64,000 bases of DNA from Sphagnum compactum (Eukaryota; Bryophyta; Sphagnopsida; Sphagnales). The notes under the pieces were generated by a model. That model searched no databases. It saw only the letters and a list, made by a program, of their open reading frames with translations, and was not told the origin of the DNA. The stretch spans positions 6,664,157 to 6,728,156 of the forward strand of contig OZ234503.1 in assembly GCA_965153455.1 (NCBI GenBank), read 5' to 3'. Both the position numbers and the translations under genes were made by a program. Below are positions 47,433 to 63,159 of this stretch, piece by piece; the first letter of the stretch is position 1; every line of letters starts with the position of its first letter.

Positions 47433-50055
47433 ACACTCTTAGTCTTTTTGTTTAAATCACAATGTTTGGCATCTATCAGGATGTAGCTTCATGTGCCAAA
47501 AAGGCATTTAGCTATAATCCATGTTCTTCATGGCCTTTAACATGGCAGTGAGATGCACTGGGGTAGGAGGCATTAATCCTTTTAGTTACCATTTATTGTG
47601 TCTTGGTACCATTCTTTTCAGGCTTGCCATTTGTCTGGATTGGCTTCCCACTGTACTAGTAAGTAAAGCATGAGTTGAAAAACTGTTTTGAGATGGGTCC
47701 TTAAATCCAAAATCAATCTTTCTCATAACATGGTCTTCTTCTGACTGTCCAACTGATTTGAGGTTGTGCAGTATGTTCAAGGGAATGATTAGGGAAAAGA
47801 GGAGGAATATTATGCAACTCCCCTTAGAGTGGGTGTACAATCCCACTCTTAAGGAGTAGGCATAAGAACCATCCCCCTCCTATGCCTTGTGATTTACGCA
47901 TGTTTAGGTTCATGAAAACAAGCTTCATGATGGGTACATTACTTGGATGATTCATGCAAATTTTTGTAATTGCCCACATAGATGTCTCCAACCACTTTTA
48001 ACTCTTCAATTGCCTCATCTTCAGTTGTCCTACAACTCATGATTGATATCTTATCTTTGATGTTTCATTTTATTCCATTTTGATGGTGATGTACTGATTG
48101 ACAAAAATGATTTTTTTCTTGTAGAAAATCAATAATTAGCGAAGGTGCAATTAAGTTACTTGATCATGTTGTGTTCTAGGATCAAATAGATCATTTTAAA
48201 ACATTTAAAAAAACGACAGCAGACCTTCCTGGTAGTATGCCCGCCTCATGAGTTTTATCTAGGTGAAAGCCCCAGAAGCAGGGCATTACACCCATGGACC
48301 TCAGGGCTCTGCCCTTGGTGGGTGTAATGCCCCACTGCAGGGGTTTTCTTCTATGCATAAGCAATGGCTCTTACATAGAGGCTAGATTTTCAATTCGTAT
48401 CCAGAAGGAAATCATACCATCAACATTGATAGATGGGGTCATTCATCCTCTCAATTGGATTCATGGGCAACTGCAGTTTATGGGTATACTCTCATGAAGT
48501 TCAAAATTTGCCTCCCTACTCTTCCCTACTCATGGATATTAAGGGAGATCCATTGTTGCATGTACTACACATTCAACTACTCAAGTCCTGATCAATTACA
48601 TTATTGGCTTTGAAAGATTCCTTCTTACTCAGTTTCTCAGCTACATTCTTCCAAAATAGATCTATTAGGTATATTATCAAAACAATTATGTGATTATTAT
48701 ATACCTCTTTCTTGGCCCATAGTAACACTAGGGACAAGTTCACTGACAACAATATAATGAAATTAAAGCTTTAAATAACTGAAACTGAGCAACTCCACAT
48801 AGACTTGTAAATGTGCACATAATATGCTCTCCAAAACAGAGGGTGAATACAGAAATACAATTGATTTTGATCAGCTGGTCACAATGGTCAGCCCATGTGG
48901 TGACATCTAAGTGATCCTAACCCTGCATTGTTCAGAATTTCATGTTTATGGGTGGGGATGCAGAAATAACTTGCACACTATTTTGGATGTTGTAGACATG
49001 GGAGAGGCACATGTACTGGGTGTGGGTAGTAGATCTGCTCTAAGAACATAATATCATGTGTACTCTCCCACTTGTCAATGACTGCATACTTGCCCAAGGC
49101 ATCAGATCAATAGAAAATTATGGATGCAAGAAATCTCAAGAACAACCCATTTATGACCTCTTTGTTCCTAGGGTGATAAACAGAGTTATTTTAGCCTATT
49201 TGCATACACCAATGAGAGAAACAATTCACATAATTAGGGCATCACGTTTTGAGAACTCTTTGGTACCATTTTAGGGGTGAAAACTTTGTGTGTGCTCATG
49301 TATGTTCTATACTTCATTATTTCCACAAAGAACAGAGATTTGGAGGGTTGAATCTGGGTAGCATTGACATCATACATCAATATCTTGCCGCTGAAATACT
49401 TACCCAGACCTTCCAAAAGCCTTACTAGTGGTGGCATCAAGCATGGCTTTTCAAGAAAAGTCCACTGGCCAAACATGCTATATCTCTGTCTGATAGCCTC
49501 AAAAACAGCTCATTGGGTGTCTCTCGGCCACGGAGGTCTTCCATTCCATCTCTAAACCTAGCAAAACAGTGTCAATTGTCATCAGAGATGTAATATGTCA
49601 ACAGACCCAGTAAAAAGACCTAGAATATGTTACTGTAGTTCTTGACCAGATTTTGCTTTATAATCAGAGCCTGATGACATTCATAAGTACTGAGAACACA
49701 GACATCAAAGCCAATTGTCAGTTAATATGTATATGTAAGATATCTTGGTACCATGCCAGTTTTTTCAAGCAACACAAAGAATAAGAACTTCTCTGGAGCT
49801 CTTTCAAAGGGCATTGCTTAAGTATGGCTATGTAGCAGGATCAATATGTGTATGTAAGAAATTGGCTGTGACTAAAAACCATGGAGAATAAAAGCATGGA
49901 AGTCACTAGACCAGTGTTGACAGCACAGATGACAAAGACCGTTCTGGCCCTGAGCACCAATGAGCATACCATAACTGAATAATGAAAGTTTCACTGCCAA
50001 TTCAGACCAGACACTTTCCTACCTGTTAGTTTTTGATGTTCAGTATCTTTCAGGG
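47433..50055. other. Intergenic DNA between the kinase and METTL5-like genes
   Basis: It holds the kinase 3'UTR and the METTL5-like 3' flank, plus a long imperfect hairpin at 48265-48348. Short minus-strand frames near 49234-49560 show some coding-like composition in two frames but no recognisable family. No gene is called. Confidence 0.5.
48265..48348. repeat. Nested palindrome, possible MITE or SINE remnant
   Basis: GGGCATTACACCCA (48281-48294) pairs perfectly with 48319-48332. Outer flanks GAAAGCCCC and GGGGTTTTC extend the stem imperfectly, and the loop contains its own AGGGC/GCCCT stem. Upstream, TGGTAGTATGCCCGCC is loosely tRNA-like, so a SINE origin is possible. Confidence 0.6.
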
Positions 50056-52736
<2,681 letters not shown>

Positions 52737-54420
52737 CTTTCTTTCTTTGAATTAAGAAAGATGAAGCTCTCTTCTCTCCACCTCCAGGCCCCTAAACCTC
52801 AAACCCTAACTCTCCTTGCTCCTATCTTTCTCCCTACTGATGCGTTCGCTACGTTATTTCCCATCCCCTGGTCTCCCTCTTTTCTTCTCACATCCCCGGA
52901 AGGTTTTTTTAAATTGCTGCTGCTCCTGCAACAACAACCTCCATGACCTCAGCGCATTTTGTGCACTGTGCGAGAAGCGCAAAAGCCTTGAAATCTGCTG
53001 CAAAAGGTGCACTCTTCTTCCTCGACGAACGAGAACGAAGGTGAACGAGAATGGGAAGTAGAGAGCAAGTGCTGTGGGACATGTCCTGGTAAGGTTTTTT
53101 GTTCCTTTTTTCTGTTCTTGCATTTCGGATCCGTAGACTGCACAAGAGATATGTTGAGCAAATCCTCTGCTGGATTCAGGTTTCTTTGTTCTTGATACAT
53201 AGCAAAAACCAGCGAGAGAAATTCTGGTTTCAGGTTTACTTGCTTTTTTGTTTCGTTAAGGACCTGAATTCAGATGAGCTTTTTCCCTGCTCCAAAGAAA
53301 AAGAAAATTCGAAGGATTTCTCCGAGCTCAGATTCAAGAGCTCCAGACATTTGGCGCTGGTTCTCATAGCATCACACAAAGTTGCACAAAAACCGAGGTG
53401 ATTCTCCACATGATGCAAGTTTGGTAGTGTATGCCAAGACATTGGATGCAGGCACCGACCAACTACATTCTCGAAATTTCATATACATATGTCAAAGACA
53501 TTGAATGCAGGCACCGACTCCATTCTTTGCAATTTATGCAACTACAAGAGTACAGTTGCACAAGAGATTCAAGGGATGGGTTTGGAGAGGAGGATCCTAG
53601 AGCAGTGTGTGAGCTAGTGGAATGCAGAGAGACACAGCTGATTAGGGTGACCATGAAGATTGTTTCCATTGGTTGAGAATAAGGAAAGCTGCTGACTGCA
53701 GGTAATCACCATGATGGATTGTTCACATCTACAGTCAGGTAATCTGCTCCATAGATGATGAGACTCTTAATGCTCACAGGTTTTCTGGCTCAATCTGCCC
53801 CCTTGTTGAAGCTCTGTAGTTCTCACAAGTTGTCCAGCTCTGCAATGCTTGCAGATTTTCTGGCTCAATCTGTTCCCCCGTTGAGGCTCTGCAGTGAAGA
53901 GAAGACTCTACACAAGAAGCTTACTGGCATATTATCTATGGAGGTAAGTCGTACTGTACATGAATTGTGCTCCTCTTTCAGGACTATTAAGACAACAAAA
54001 CATCACTAAACTGTTGTCCCCTCCTGTGAAGATTGACATAATGAAAACTCCATAGAACATGAATGTAGGCATATCAATTCATAATGAGTTTGTAAATGAA
54101 TTAGTGTTGTTCCAATACATGTCTGACCATCATGTTGGGCAAGTGTCATCTGTACCAAAGGGAAATTATTTGTTACCTCCTGGAGGACCTACTACCAATG
54201 CTGGGGTCAATCAACCAAATTTGAGGTCAAATGTCTCCTAAGATAATCAACACAATCAAAAGAAGTATATAGATCATTGAGTCTTCTAATTCTCTCTCTC
54301 ATATCCATGTGTGATTTCTTTGGGTTAGAAGAAGCACCCTTTGTTGTCTACCATCTTTTATAGCTCCTACTCTCTCCTCTATCCATGGTTTTGCACCTGT
54401 ACTCTTGCAATTTCCAGTGC
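52737..54420. other. Intergenic DNA between METTL5-like and HMG-CoA lyase genes
   Basis: The first 300 bases are GC-richer leader/promoter of the METTL5-like gene. A plus-strand frame series at 52760-53400 has no recognisable domain. Short duplications at 53440-53520 and 53778-53892 are present. No gene is called. Confidence 0.5.
53778..53892 (+). repeat. Imperfect direct duplication of about 41 bp
   Basis: TTTTCTGGCTCAATCTG occurs at about 53780 and 53854. Both are followed by CCCC-TTGAAGCTCTG-like sequence with a few differences. A second pair, GACATTG(G/A)ATGCAGGCACCGAC, lies at about 53440 and 53497. Confidence 0.7.
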
Positions 54421-57400
54421 TCAAATCTTGGACTGAGCTGCTGTGATTTTACTGAGGGCTACAGCTGTCTTAGACCCTGACGGTTTTCCAAGATGATTGC
54501 AGATGAAGTCACCAGCTTCCATGACCTTTTTCAAATCCACGTTGTGTTTGATCCCAAGACCATTTAACAGGTACAAAACATCCTCTGTAGCAACATTTCC
54601 TGTTGCACCTTTAGCATAAGGGCAGCCTCCAAGACCAGCCACAGAAGAATCCACAACATTGACACCCATCTGGCACCCACCCAGGTTCCACATGAGAAAT
54701 TCTTATTTGAGTTTTCTTGGGATAAATATGGTCCAGGAGTAGGTTTTGAAATTCAAATCCTCACATCAATCCCTGAAACTGATTAAATCACTATGAAACT
54801 GCAGAGAAATCCCCACAACAACAATTCGGAAGGTAGAACAACAATGTACAACGATAACCTTGTGAGACTCTTCACAAAGTATCAGACCATCACCTTCATC
54901 ATGAATAGCAGTGACAAGCCACCATGACTACGCACTGACATCATCAGCTCCTGATGGTGTGTGTAGATGAGTATGTTATAATCTACCCAAAAAAATTTGG
55001 CTAATGTGCAACCCATGTAGAAGCTAGACATTTTGTTCCCATTCAATTGTGAAACTTTGGAACAATTGTGAAACATTTTAGATCCTTCAAACACAACAGG
55101 ACTCATTACCTGAAGTGCTACAAGGATGTTAACCAAGGCCTGACCATAAGTATCATGGAAATGGACAGCTAGATGCTCAACTGGCACTACTTCCAATACA
55201 GCTTCCAGCATCGGTAACACTGTGCCTGTCAAACCCAAACACAAACCAGTTTGTCAGTTGTTCACCCAAAATCAACTGACTTGGCTGCAAAAAAGACAAT
55301 ATATCTGGGATGCACACTTGCACCAACAATCTGAACCTATAAGCCACTACCCCCACTTTAGGACTACAAAGGACCCCTCACTAAGGTCACATTTGCAATG
55401 TGAGGGGAAAAATGCAACCTCTCAATCATTTTCTGCTACCAGGAAAATCCCTTGAATTTTCAGTAATGGGTCTGGGAAGGTCATGGCAAGATTGAGTTGC
55501 CTATCATCCCATGAAGTGGAAGTGCAGCAAAGTATGCAGCTGAGGCATTCTCTAACAGATAGAGAGATTTGAACAATGTTATCATTGAGCAACTTCAAGA
55601 TTTTCACCTGAGACTCAACATTTACAAGGTGATTGGAGTTGTTTGGAGAACTAATCATCTGGCAAGTTTTGCAAGCACACAAGGGTTTAAAGCCTTTATT
55701 CTAATATTAAGATCATCTCTGGTTGAGTGTCTGAGGTCACTCACCCCAGACAGACCTTAGTAAGGCAAAAAGTTGCCAAATTTTTAGGCCTTGTGATCAT
55801 GCCCAACACAGGGAAACCACCTTTCCTCTCAAGTCATTGGAGTCATGATCCTAATGTGTTTGTGTTTGCTGTCATTTATGCAATCGCCAAACAATTGCAT
55901 TTGTGACCAATAATGTGACCAAGAGGCTGGAGCTTGAAGACTGTACTGCTGATCTCAAGCCCAGATTCATGGACCACATATTCACCAAGCTTTGATCTCT
56001 AGCAGCTCAAACATAATGATGCACCAGTGCTAGTAATAAGGATGAGAAGATCACCAGGAGTGCCCACGCCAATTGTGTCACCAAGTGAGATTTCATAGCA
56101 GCCCATTTCAAATAGCTCCTTGGCAACACGAGCCACTTCCATTGGGGACATGGGTCCTTCAATGGGGCATGCTATTGCACAAGAGACATAACTGCACATT
56201 CCATTCCAAGAAATTTACTGTCCTTCTGATGTCAATCAACCCAAGAACCCTAAATAAGACTCAACACCAATGCGATATACCACATGTCAAGTTGTTTTCC
56301 GTGTCACTTCTAGTTACTTCAACAGACAAAAGATGGACAGAATAAAACCAACAAAGGTTCAAAGTTTTTCTGAGGGTACATTAAAGGGGGTTTGCAGGAC
56401 AAAATCATTTGAAAAGGTGTAGTGGAGTGAGGCCAATTGATGTGGTGTACATATAGCCCAAGTTCATGATTCTGGAAAAAGCCTTGATGAGTGTAGAAAA
56501 AAAAATTGCATTGGGAAAGGCAGGATGAAAACCCCTGCTTTCTGCCTGGAGACTAGTGAAAATATCAAGTTGGTAGTATACCCTCGGACTGGAATATTTC
56601 GTGCCTTGGCAGCCTTGCAAATTTGTCTATAACGAGTTAAGCTCTCCTCAATGGTGCAATTTATGTTTGCCTTCACAAAGGACTCTGAGGCAGCTGTAAA
56701 AAATGCAACTTCCTGTGCACCTGCTTCCACTGCTGCCTCAAATCCCTGCCAAAAACAACCAAAGATCAAACCCACAGGTTGCTCAAACCCTCACAGTGCA
56801 TGCAGCTCACCAGTAATCAGTCCATTCAGGCTCAATATTTAATGATTGACTGTAGGCCCTGCCTTATTTGAGGATGTTGCTGACAAGTACCCAATGCACC
56901 CCATTGATAATGTTCCTTCTGTACAATTACTGAATGTGGTAAACAGAAGAGTGAAATACAAGTTGACACAGTTCTTTGACAATATTGTAACTGCATCTTT
57001 GGATGGAGAGACCTGGGAGATGGTAATATAGAAAGCAATGGGTACCAACATTTGTCTTCATGACCCCAAATGTTTGCTCCAATAAACAGCATAGGTGCAC
57101 TGGATGATCTCATGTGACAGCACTCACCAATTATCACAAACAATAGGCCATCTTTGTAGATACGTTGCAAAAGAATGGTCTAGTAACCTCACCTTAAGAT
57201 TTGGAGTCAATACAGGGAAACGCTGCTCACTGTTGACATCGATAGCTTCAGCCATGAGATCTCTTACCCCAGCCATGACATCTTTTGCATCTGCCAGCTG
57301 CAAAAGATTAAGATTGCTGGATGTGAATCAGATTTCATTAAGCAGATTCATCCTTTGCCATTTCCATCTACTGCTAGACACTTGTGAGAACCCTGTCCTG

Positions 57401-59273
57401 GGTGCAGTGGTAAATTGAGAGTGTATTCCATTGATCCAAAAAATATTGAACAAAAGGTTCCAAGTTCAAAACCATCAACAGCCAGAACTCAGATCATCTG
57501 GACTTGACATGTACAGGTAAACAAGACAGCAGATTTCAAAGATTATCAGACTGAACGAGATGATTTACATTTAAGATGCACTGTGAACCAGGCAAAGCCA
57601 TTGGTTAATTAAGAATTCTAAACCTTGATCCAGGTCCCCAGGGCCTCAATCCAGCTTGGTCATATGCAATTGCTGAGAAACAAAGAAATGATTGTCACTG
57701 TAGAGAATCATCATGCTGTGCAATCTTCCATTCATGCTGAATCACAGAAGTTCCACATCAAACATGTTCCCAGAAGTCATAAGGGATATTTTAGAGATTT
57801 AGGCTGCTCACCTGAGGGACCCACTTTGGTGAAACAAAACTAGTGGCTTCCACAACAGGTAAACCTGAATGGGCAAGGCGGTGAATAAGCTCAATTTTGA
57901 CGGCCGTAGGAACCATCGGTTTCTCATTCTGTAGACCATCACGGGCCCCAACTTCCACTATTTTCACATAGCTGGGCATCCCGTTGGGTAGCTGTGATTC
58001 ATCCATCAGCCCACCAAGACAGATGCACCATATGACCTCAAGCTTGGAGAATTTCTTGCAAATTGATGCATGTCATCACTAATCAAACAGAATAAGGGAA
58101 AAGTAACAGGATTGGTCTTGAGAACTCTTAAGTTTTCCAGGCAACTATTCAACTTTGATCTTGAGAGAATCATCATATTCCAGAACTCACAACTGCTTAA
58201 TGGCAAACCTCTACAGATCTGTTTTTGCCAGAAACCACAATGAGCCCCAGTTGGACAAACTCCCATTCTGCTGTAACATTGAATCAAGAAAAATGGTCCA
58301 TTTCACATCTGTACATCAACTTACCGTAACACATTGAACAATACCACATGTGGCACATTTCTGATATGCTGCATGGACCAATACAGCAGCCATGAATGAC
58401 TGCAGGAACAATGAGAGATACAATGCACCACTTAACAAGTAACCGCTGTGATGGAGAAGTGGAATAGACATTTTGTAAAAGATGAACGATTACAAAGAAG
58501 TATGAACTGCTCCAAATAATGGATAAAATTGATCAGGAGGATGGGACAAACTTGTGTGGAAAAAGGAAACAAAGGATGGCAAATTATGTATGTATTCAGG
58601 GCTGTCTGTCACCTTCAGCTTGAAGCGCTTTAAACCATCTGGACTTTCTGAGTCAAAGCTCTCTTGTGTAACTGCAGAGAAGACTTGATTTGCTCCATGT
58701 GCTGAATGATGGTGCCGTTTGCCACCTTTCCTTGGAGTTGGGATCCTCAAAGTTGTGGAGGAGGAATGTCCAATTTCGGCATGGTTTCGAAGCAATGCCA
58801 ATCTTGCAGCACGCTCTTCACTGCAATCAGGAGTCAAAGAAGAGTAAGTATTACTGCTATTTGCCAGAAGAGCAGAAATTCATTTGTAGCAATCAGGTCA
58901 ATCTATCACCTCTCTCTTTGTGTGAAGAGGATCACAAGCATCACTAAATCTTTCATAATCACAACACTCTTGACATCTAAATTGACAAATTCTTCGCTGG
59001 ACTGGATGCATGGAGATCCTCAGAATTCATGACACTTCTTTAAAAGAGACCTAGCGAAAACACATTTTGTAGGACTCTAGAAGATCGTGCGATGGCTAAC
59101 CTGTCATTGAATCTAGGGTTTGAACAGCCTTGAGAATCCCTGTCATGAACGGAGCTCGGACTGCTGGCTTCCCGCAATCCTGTGCTCCTTGTCCAAAAAT
59201 TTCCTAGTCCTGATGAAGCTTCACTCTGCGGCGGCAACAAATCCCGCTCGCACAATCCTCCGACGCTTGCCAT
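54421..59273 (-). CDS. Hydroxymethylglutaryl-CoA lyase, plant type
   Basis: Eight minus-strand exons: 59273-59101, 58820-58613, 57991-57812, 57297-57193, 56745-56582, 56191-56055, 55225-55110 and 54669-54421. They give 443 residues, in frame throughout. The enzyme splits HMG-CoA to acetoacetate and acetyl-CoA, the last step of leucine breakdown, normally in mitochondria. The TIM-barrel landmarks are [15 protein letters not shown] (residues 137-151, catalytic Arg144), [25 protein letters not shown], metal ligands in HFHDTYGQ (His344, His346) and [22 protein letters not shown] (catalytic Cys377). The first 127 residues are a weakly conserved basic, Ser-rich extension, as in plant homologues. 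The start is the first in-frame ATG after a stop-free leader lacking ATG. The usual Pro before the catalytic Arg is Ala143. Confidence 0.95.
54861..54990 (-). repeat. Dispersed repeat family D, copy 4
   Basis: The minus strand reads TTGGGTAGATTATAACATAC, then GAGCTGATGATGTCAGTG, CACTGCTATTCATGATGAAG and GTGATGGTCTGATACTTTGTG. It aligns with 26653-26780. It is in intron 7 of the HMG-CoA lyase gene, sense-oriented. Confidence 0.8.
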
Positions 59274-60298
59274 TTTTTTCCCTCTGGAAAAATCTTCTTC
59301 TTCCTTCGGATTTTGGCTTCTGTCGCAACAAGAACACAACCCTGTTCAAAAGCAAAGAAGAACAACCGTCACATAAACGCTCTCGATCCAAAAGAAATCC
59401 GCACAGTCGTAATCCAATCTCAACACTACAGCCCCCCCCCAAAAAAGACATCAATTGAAAACGGTTTTCATTTCATCTTCTAAGACCTTCTAGCACACAC
59501 AAAAACAAACAAAACCTCAAGCATTGAAAGTCCAACGCACTTATTACTCCACTCTAGTCTCCTTACAATAGACTCCACAAAAGAGACAACTGATCCTAAA
59601 ATCCTAAAGAAAAAAAAAATTGCAGCAAAATACGCCACGAAATCCGATCTTCCAGTCCCCCAATCGTAATTACCGGTTTCCAATCCCGGCTTGCTTCAAT
59701 CAATCCCAAATCCTCCTCACACGTACGCACGTACCTACTTTTGGTGAGACTTCTTCTTCCCGTGAAGAAGAACGAACCGCCAAAGAAGAGAAGTGAATCC
59801 GTTGCTGAGTGAAGAAGAAGACATGAATAGAGAGAGAGAGAGAGAGAGATGCGAGTCAAAGTCGCCCTCGCACAAATGGACCATGCGCGTGGGGACTACC
59901 GTTGGACCTGTACTCGTATAAAGTCCAACAAAAGAAACGATGGCCGACGAACAAACCTTCTTTTTCTTTTCATTTTTCCATTTGATTTGTTTTTGTCTTT
60001 TTGTGTTATTGCTGCAATTGCGGGGAGTCACGCAAACATCGCCGCGCAACAATACCATCGTCGTCGCCATCATCGTCCCTCTCTCTCTCTCGCGCGTGCG
60101 CGGGCGCGCAGCTTCGCGGCGTTGATAATGTCCGGTTTCTCACAGTGGCCGCGGCCCACGGAGAGGGGCCAAGTCGAAAGAACATTGGCATCTGATTGGA
60201 CCAGCTCAGCAAATGTGGACTCTGCACTACGACATTTGAGTGAGCCCATGGATACTTTGGACATGCACTTTTGGCCCTTTTTGATGGGACCAAAAATT
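59274..60298. other. 5' flank of the HMG-CoA lyase gene
   Basis: GC-richer DNA with CT-rich runs, a (GA)n run at 59831-59849 and a CpG-rich patch at 60040-60175. It probably holds the promoter and leader on the minus strand. Open frames up to 155 codons lack motifs. Confidence 0.5.
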
Positions 60299-60420
60299 AC
60301 ATTCCTAGACTATTAGTTATACACCTATGGACTGGAAAATTCAATTTCCTAGACTATTAGTTAGGCACCTATGGACTGAAAATTAATTTCCTAGACTATT
60401 AGTTAGGCACCTATTATGTA
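60299..60420 (+). repeat. Tandem repeat, three units of about 45-50 bp
   Basis: TTCCTAGACTATTAGTTA followed by CACCTATGGACTG recurs three times, starting at about 60302, 60347 and 60389. The third unit breaks off into a TGTACTATGGAATG core also seen in the 28.98-kb hairpin. Confidence 0.85.
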
Positions 60421-60849
60421 CTATGGAATGTGCCTAGTATGGTGAATAATAGATGCCACCTACTACATACTTGTTCCACATCGGAATGTGGTGAGTTCAC
60501 TTCATTAGTACATATGGATGTTTTTTTTGGTGGGGGGGGGGGGGCTAGTTTTGATGAGTGATTGTTTTTAGTCAAAATAAACAATGGACAAAATAGATTT
60601 AGTTGGAATTGACCACTCATTTTTTACACGTATTTAATTAAATTTGTTTTGCTCAAGTGTATATTAGCTATGCTTTTGATTAAAGGGTTCGTCAATGTGT
60701 AGGTGTTCATGTTAATGTTTAAACCCTATGAGCTTTCCCTTGTTGATTGCAAATTGTAATGGTTGTTGGCATGATTTATTCAAAGTTGAAGTTTTCATTT
60801 TGCTTTGTAATGTGGTGGTCATGATTTGCTATTGGTTATGTGGTACTTG
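60421..60849. other. Intergenic DNA with a T/G homopolymer run
   Basis: No gene seen. A T-run followed by a long G-run lies at about 60522-60543, a likely sequencing trouble spot. Confidence 0.5.
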
Positions 60850-61060
60850 GGTCTTGAATGTGATGTTAAGTCATTGTTAAATGAAAATCTAGGTGGCATC
60901 CTAGGTGGCACCCAATGTTAAATGGGCGATAGTTTAATGTTAAGTGAATGTTAACATAAAATTTTCATGGTAACTAAGTTTAAGTCCTAAATGGCTAGCA
61001 TGGTTTAGGGGACTGAACCTTAGAGTCCCTAACACTAAGTGTAAATGCACCTTAGGAACT
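60850..61060 (-). mobile_element. Family B MITE-like element, copy 2
   Basis: The reverse complement aligns with 14203-14430 along its length: TTACACTTAGTGTTAGGGAC, CATTTAGGACTTAAA, ATTTTATGTTAACATTCACT and GCCACCTAGGATGCCACCTA. The outer end corresponding to the right terminus of copy 1 is eroded. Confidence 0.8.
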
Positions 61061-61064
61061 ATAT

Positions 61065-61944
61065 AGGTCATAACAGCATAACCTAAATGATTATTACAAG
61101 ATTTACACTGCTAGGCTTTGTGAATAAATGTAGCTCTTGCAAGCATATTTCTTCATTGGAGTCATTTCTAAAAGGTGGTCACAACTACAACAACTATAGA
61201 ACAAATAGGAATAATTTGGGCAATTTGTATTATTTATTATTTGCATTAAAGTTTTCCCACATACATTTGAAATTATCATGTTTCACATTCATACATTTTC
61301 TTGTATTTCTTAAGTTGTTGCCATCTTAATTTTCCATATTCTAAGGCCCATCATTTAGGAACCTCCTTAATGTTTTTCTAAAATATATCCATTATGGATA
61401 AAAGTGGATGAGGATGGATGAAATTAGATGTTGAATTTGAATGGATGAATTTTTTTCAGCAACGATGAACTAGGTGACGAAAATGAATCCCATGTATTTG
61501 AACGAAAAGTGTATGCTAATGGATAAAGGCATCCATTTGCATTGTAGCAAGTTGTATTAAACCTTAATATGACCATTGGGTGAACAAATTGAAACTTGAT
61601 TATTGATGTGTGTTCCTTATTTGAGTTTCCAAACGTGGGATTAATTTTCTTTTAAAATGTTAGGACGATAAATGACATTAAAAAACAAGGGTCAAAATGA
61701 AGCCAAAGCCTTGCATACTAGAAGATTGTCCACAAGTTCAACTTGGGCAAGGTCATCTCCATATTGCTAAAACTAGAGTGGAATGATCAAACATACTTGT
61801 TCATGAAACAATAAAACATGGAATGTGTTTCCTTGCATTTGTTTGTTTTGATCCATGGTTCCTTACTAAAAGGTTGTATGATGGTGACAACTTCAACAAT
61901 GGCAAAACTTGATTGTTAGTTTTTGTATATTTGTAGTACCTTGA
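61065..61944. other. AT-rich intergenic DNA, no gene seen
   Basis: GGATGA-type motifs recur near 61395-61460. No readable gene. Confidence 0.5.
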
Positions 61945-62225
61945 CATTATTTCGGTGATAAGTTGTAAATGTATCGTTCATTTCAAAATGGCCCAACGTG
62001 GGTTTTGACATGCAGGTAGCGCAAGCTCCCAAGCAAGTTGTCATCGAAACATGTCATGTTTCGAGGTCGACTCAATGAAGATTTTGTTAGGCCGCCCCCA
62101 AAACATGACATGTTTCAATGGTGGTTTGCTTGGGGGTTCATGTTGCCTACATGTTGAAACCCACATCAAACTATCTCAAAACGAGCGACGCATTTACAAC
62201 TCGTTACTAAAACAATTTCAGGGTT
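61945..62225. mobile_element. Foldback element with arms of about 110 bp
   Basis: About 61955-62063 and 62100-62212 are inverted copies of each other with scattered mismatches. Matching blocks are AGTTGTAAATG, GTGGGTTT, CCCAAGCAA and a perfect GAAACATGTCATGTTT. A GC-richer centre of about 36 bp separates the arms. No coding content; a foldback MITE is the likeliest origin. Confidence 0.85.
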
Positions 62226-62660
62226 TATAGTGGAGTAGAAAGAAAGTGATACATAAATTCATTTTCTTGTTGCATGTGTGTGAGAACAATAAATGTGTTT
62301 GTCACAAAAAGCAACTTCATCCCTTGCAAGAAGCATATCTTAGGTTGGTTCCAATACACACACCCACACATAAGTAGGTGGTGAAGAAACAAATGGGTTA
62401 TATTCGCTTTCTTTCCCTTGACTCCTCAAAAGGGGCACTTCTCCAAATATACAAAAAGAAAAGGTCATGCAATTTACTTACTTTCAGTTGACCTAAAAAC
62501 CCAAAAGAAGACCCTCTCTTTGCTTTGCTTTGCTTTGCTTTGCTTTGCATTGTGTGGTCTGCTTTAGCATTGGGTCAACTTTTGCACATCTCTACATAAC
62601 ATGGCTGTCATGCTTTGACAAACAATGGCAACAACAGCTACCTACGGCCATAGTGAACAA
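62226..62660. other. Intergenic DNA with a pentanucleotide repeat
   Basis: About six TTTGC units lie at 62518-62547. No gene seen. Confidence 0.55.
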
Positions 62661-62666
62661 GCACCC

Positions 62667-63045
62667 ACCAGCGCACCATCCACTGGATGATGTTTATTAC
62701 TCAGTTGTGAATGATCCTCATCTGGGTTAATATTTGGTTTCACCTTGGTAACCAAGTCTGTAGGAAAGAAAATAGGTCTCATATACAGGTCAATAGGTTA
62801 AAAAATAGGTTATTACTAGATAAGTAGATGGTTTATACATAGGTAAAAGGTTGTTTTTACTTCCTACCTACTAACAACCTGTTTGTGGGTTGTTAATATG
62901 TAGGTAGGAAAAAAAAAAAAAAAGCAGCTGAGTTAACCACCATGGTTAGCTAGGGAACTGGAACCCAACAGAAAATTGTTTCCTGACCACTTATCATTCA
63001 TCCTTCATGGTGTGCTGGTCGATGCTGGTTCACTGTGGCCATTAC
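62667..63045 (+). repeat. Dispersed repeat family C, copy 2
   Basis: It aligns with 10026-10372 in the same orientation from CACCATCCACTGGATG to ACTGTGGCC. A poly-A run near 62910-62924 replaces a shorter A/G stretch of copy 1. The minisatellite beside copy 1 is missing here. Confidence 0.85.
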
Positions 63046-63159
63046 CTATTTTACCAGTGCAGAGGGTGAGATGTTAAACACCTCCCACTTCAACTAGTGT
63101 TTTTTTTGAGGGCAAAATTTCAACCTGAAAAATATGATTTCAACCTATTAAGAGGATTT

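Noticed and set aside
49234-49560. Minus-strand coding-like patches
   Set aside because: Two frames look mildly protein-like, but with stops and no recognisable domain; not enough for a gene or pseudogene call.
59849-60316. A 155-codon plus-strand frame upstream of HMG-CoA lyase
   Set aside because: Begins in a (GA)n run and is rich in low-complexity residues; probably promoter DNA.
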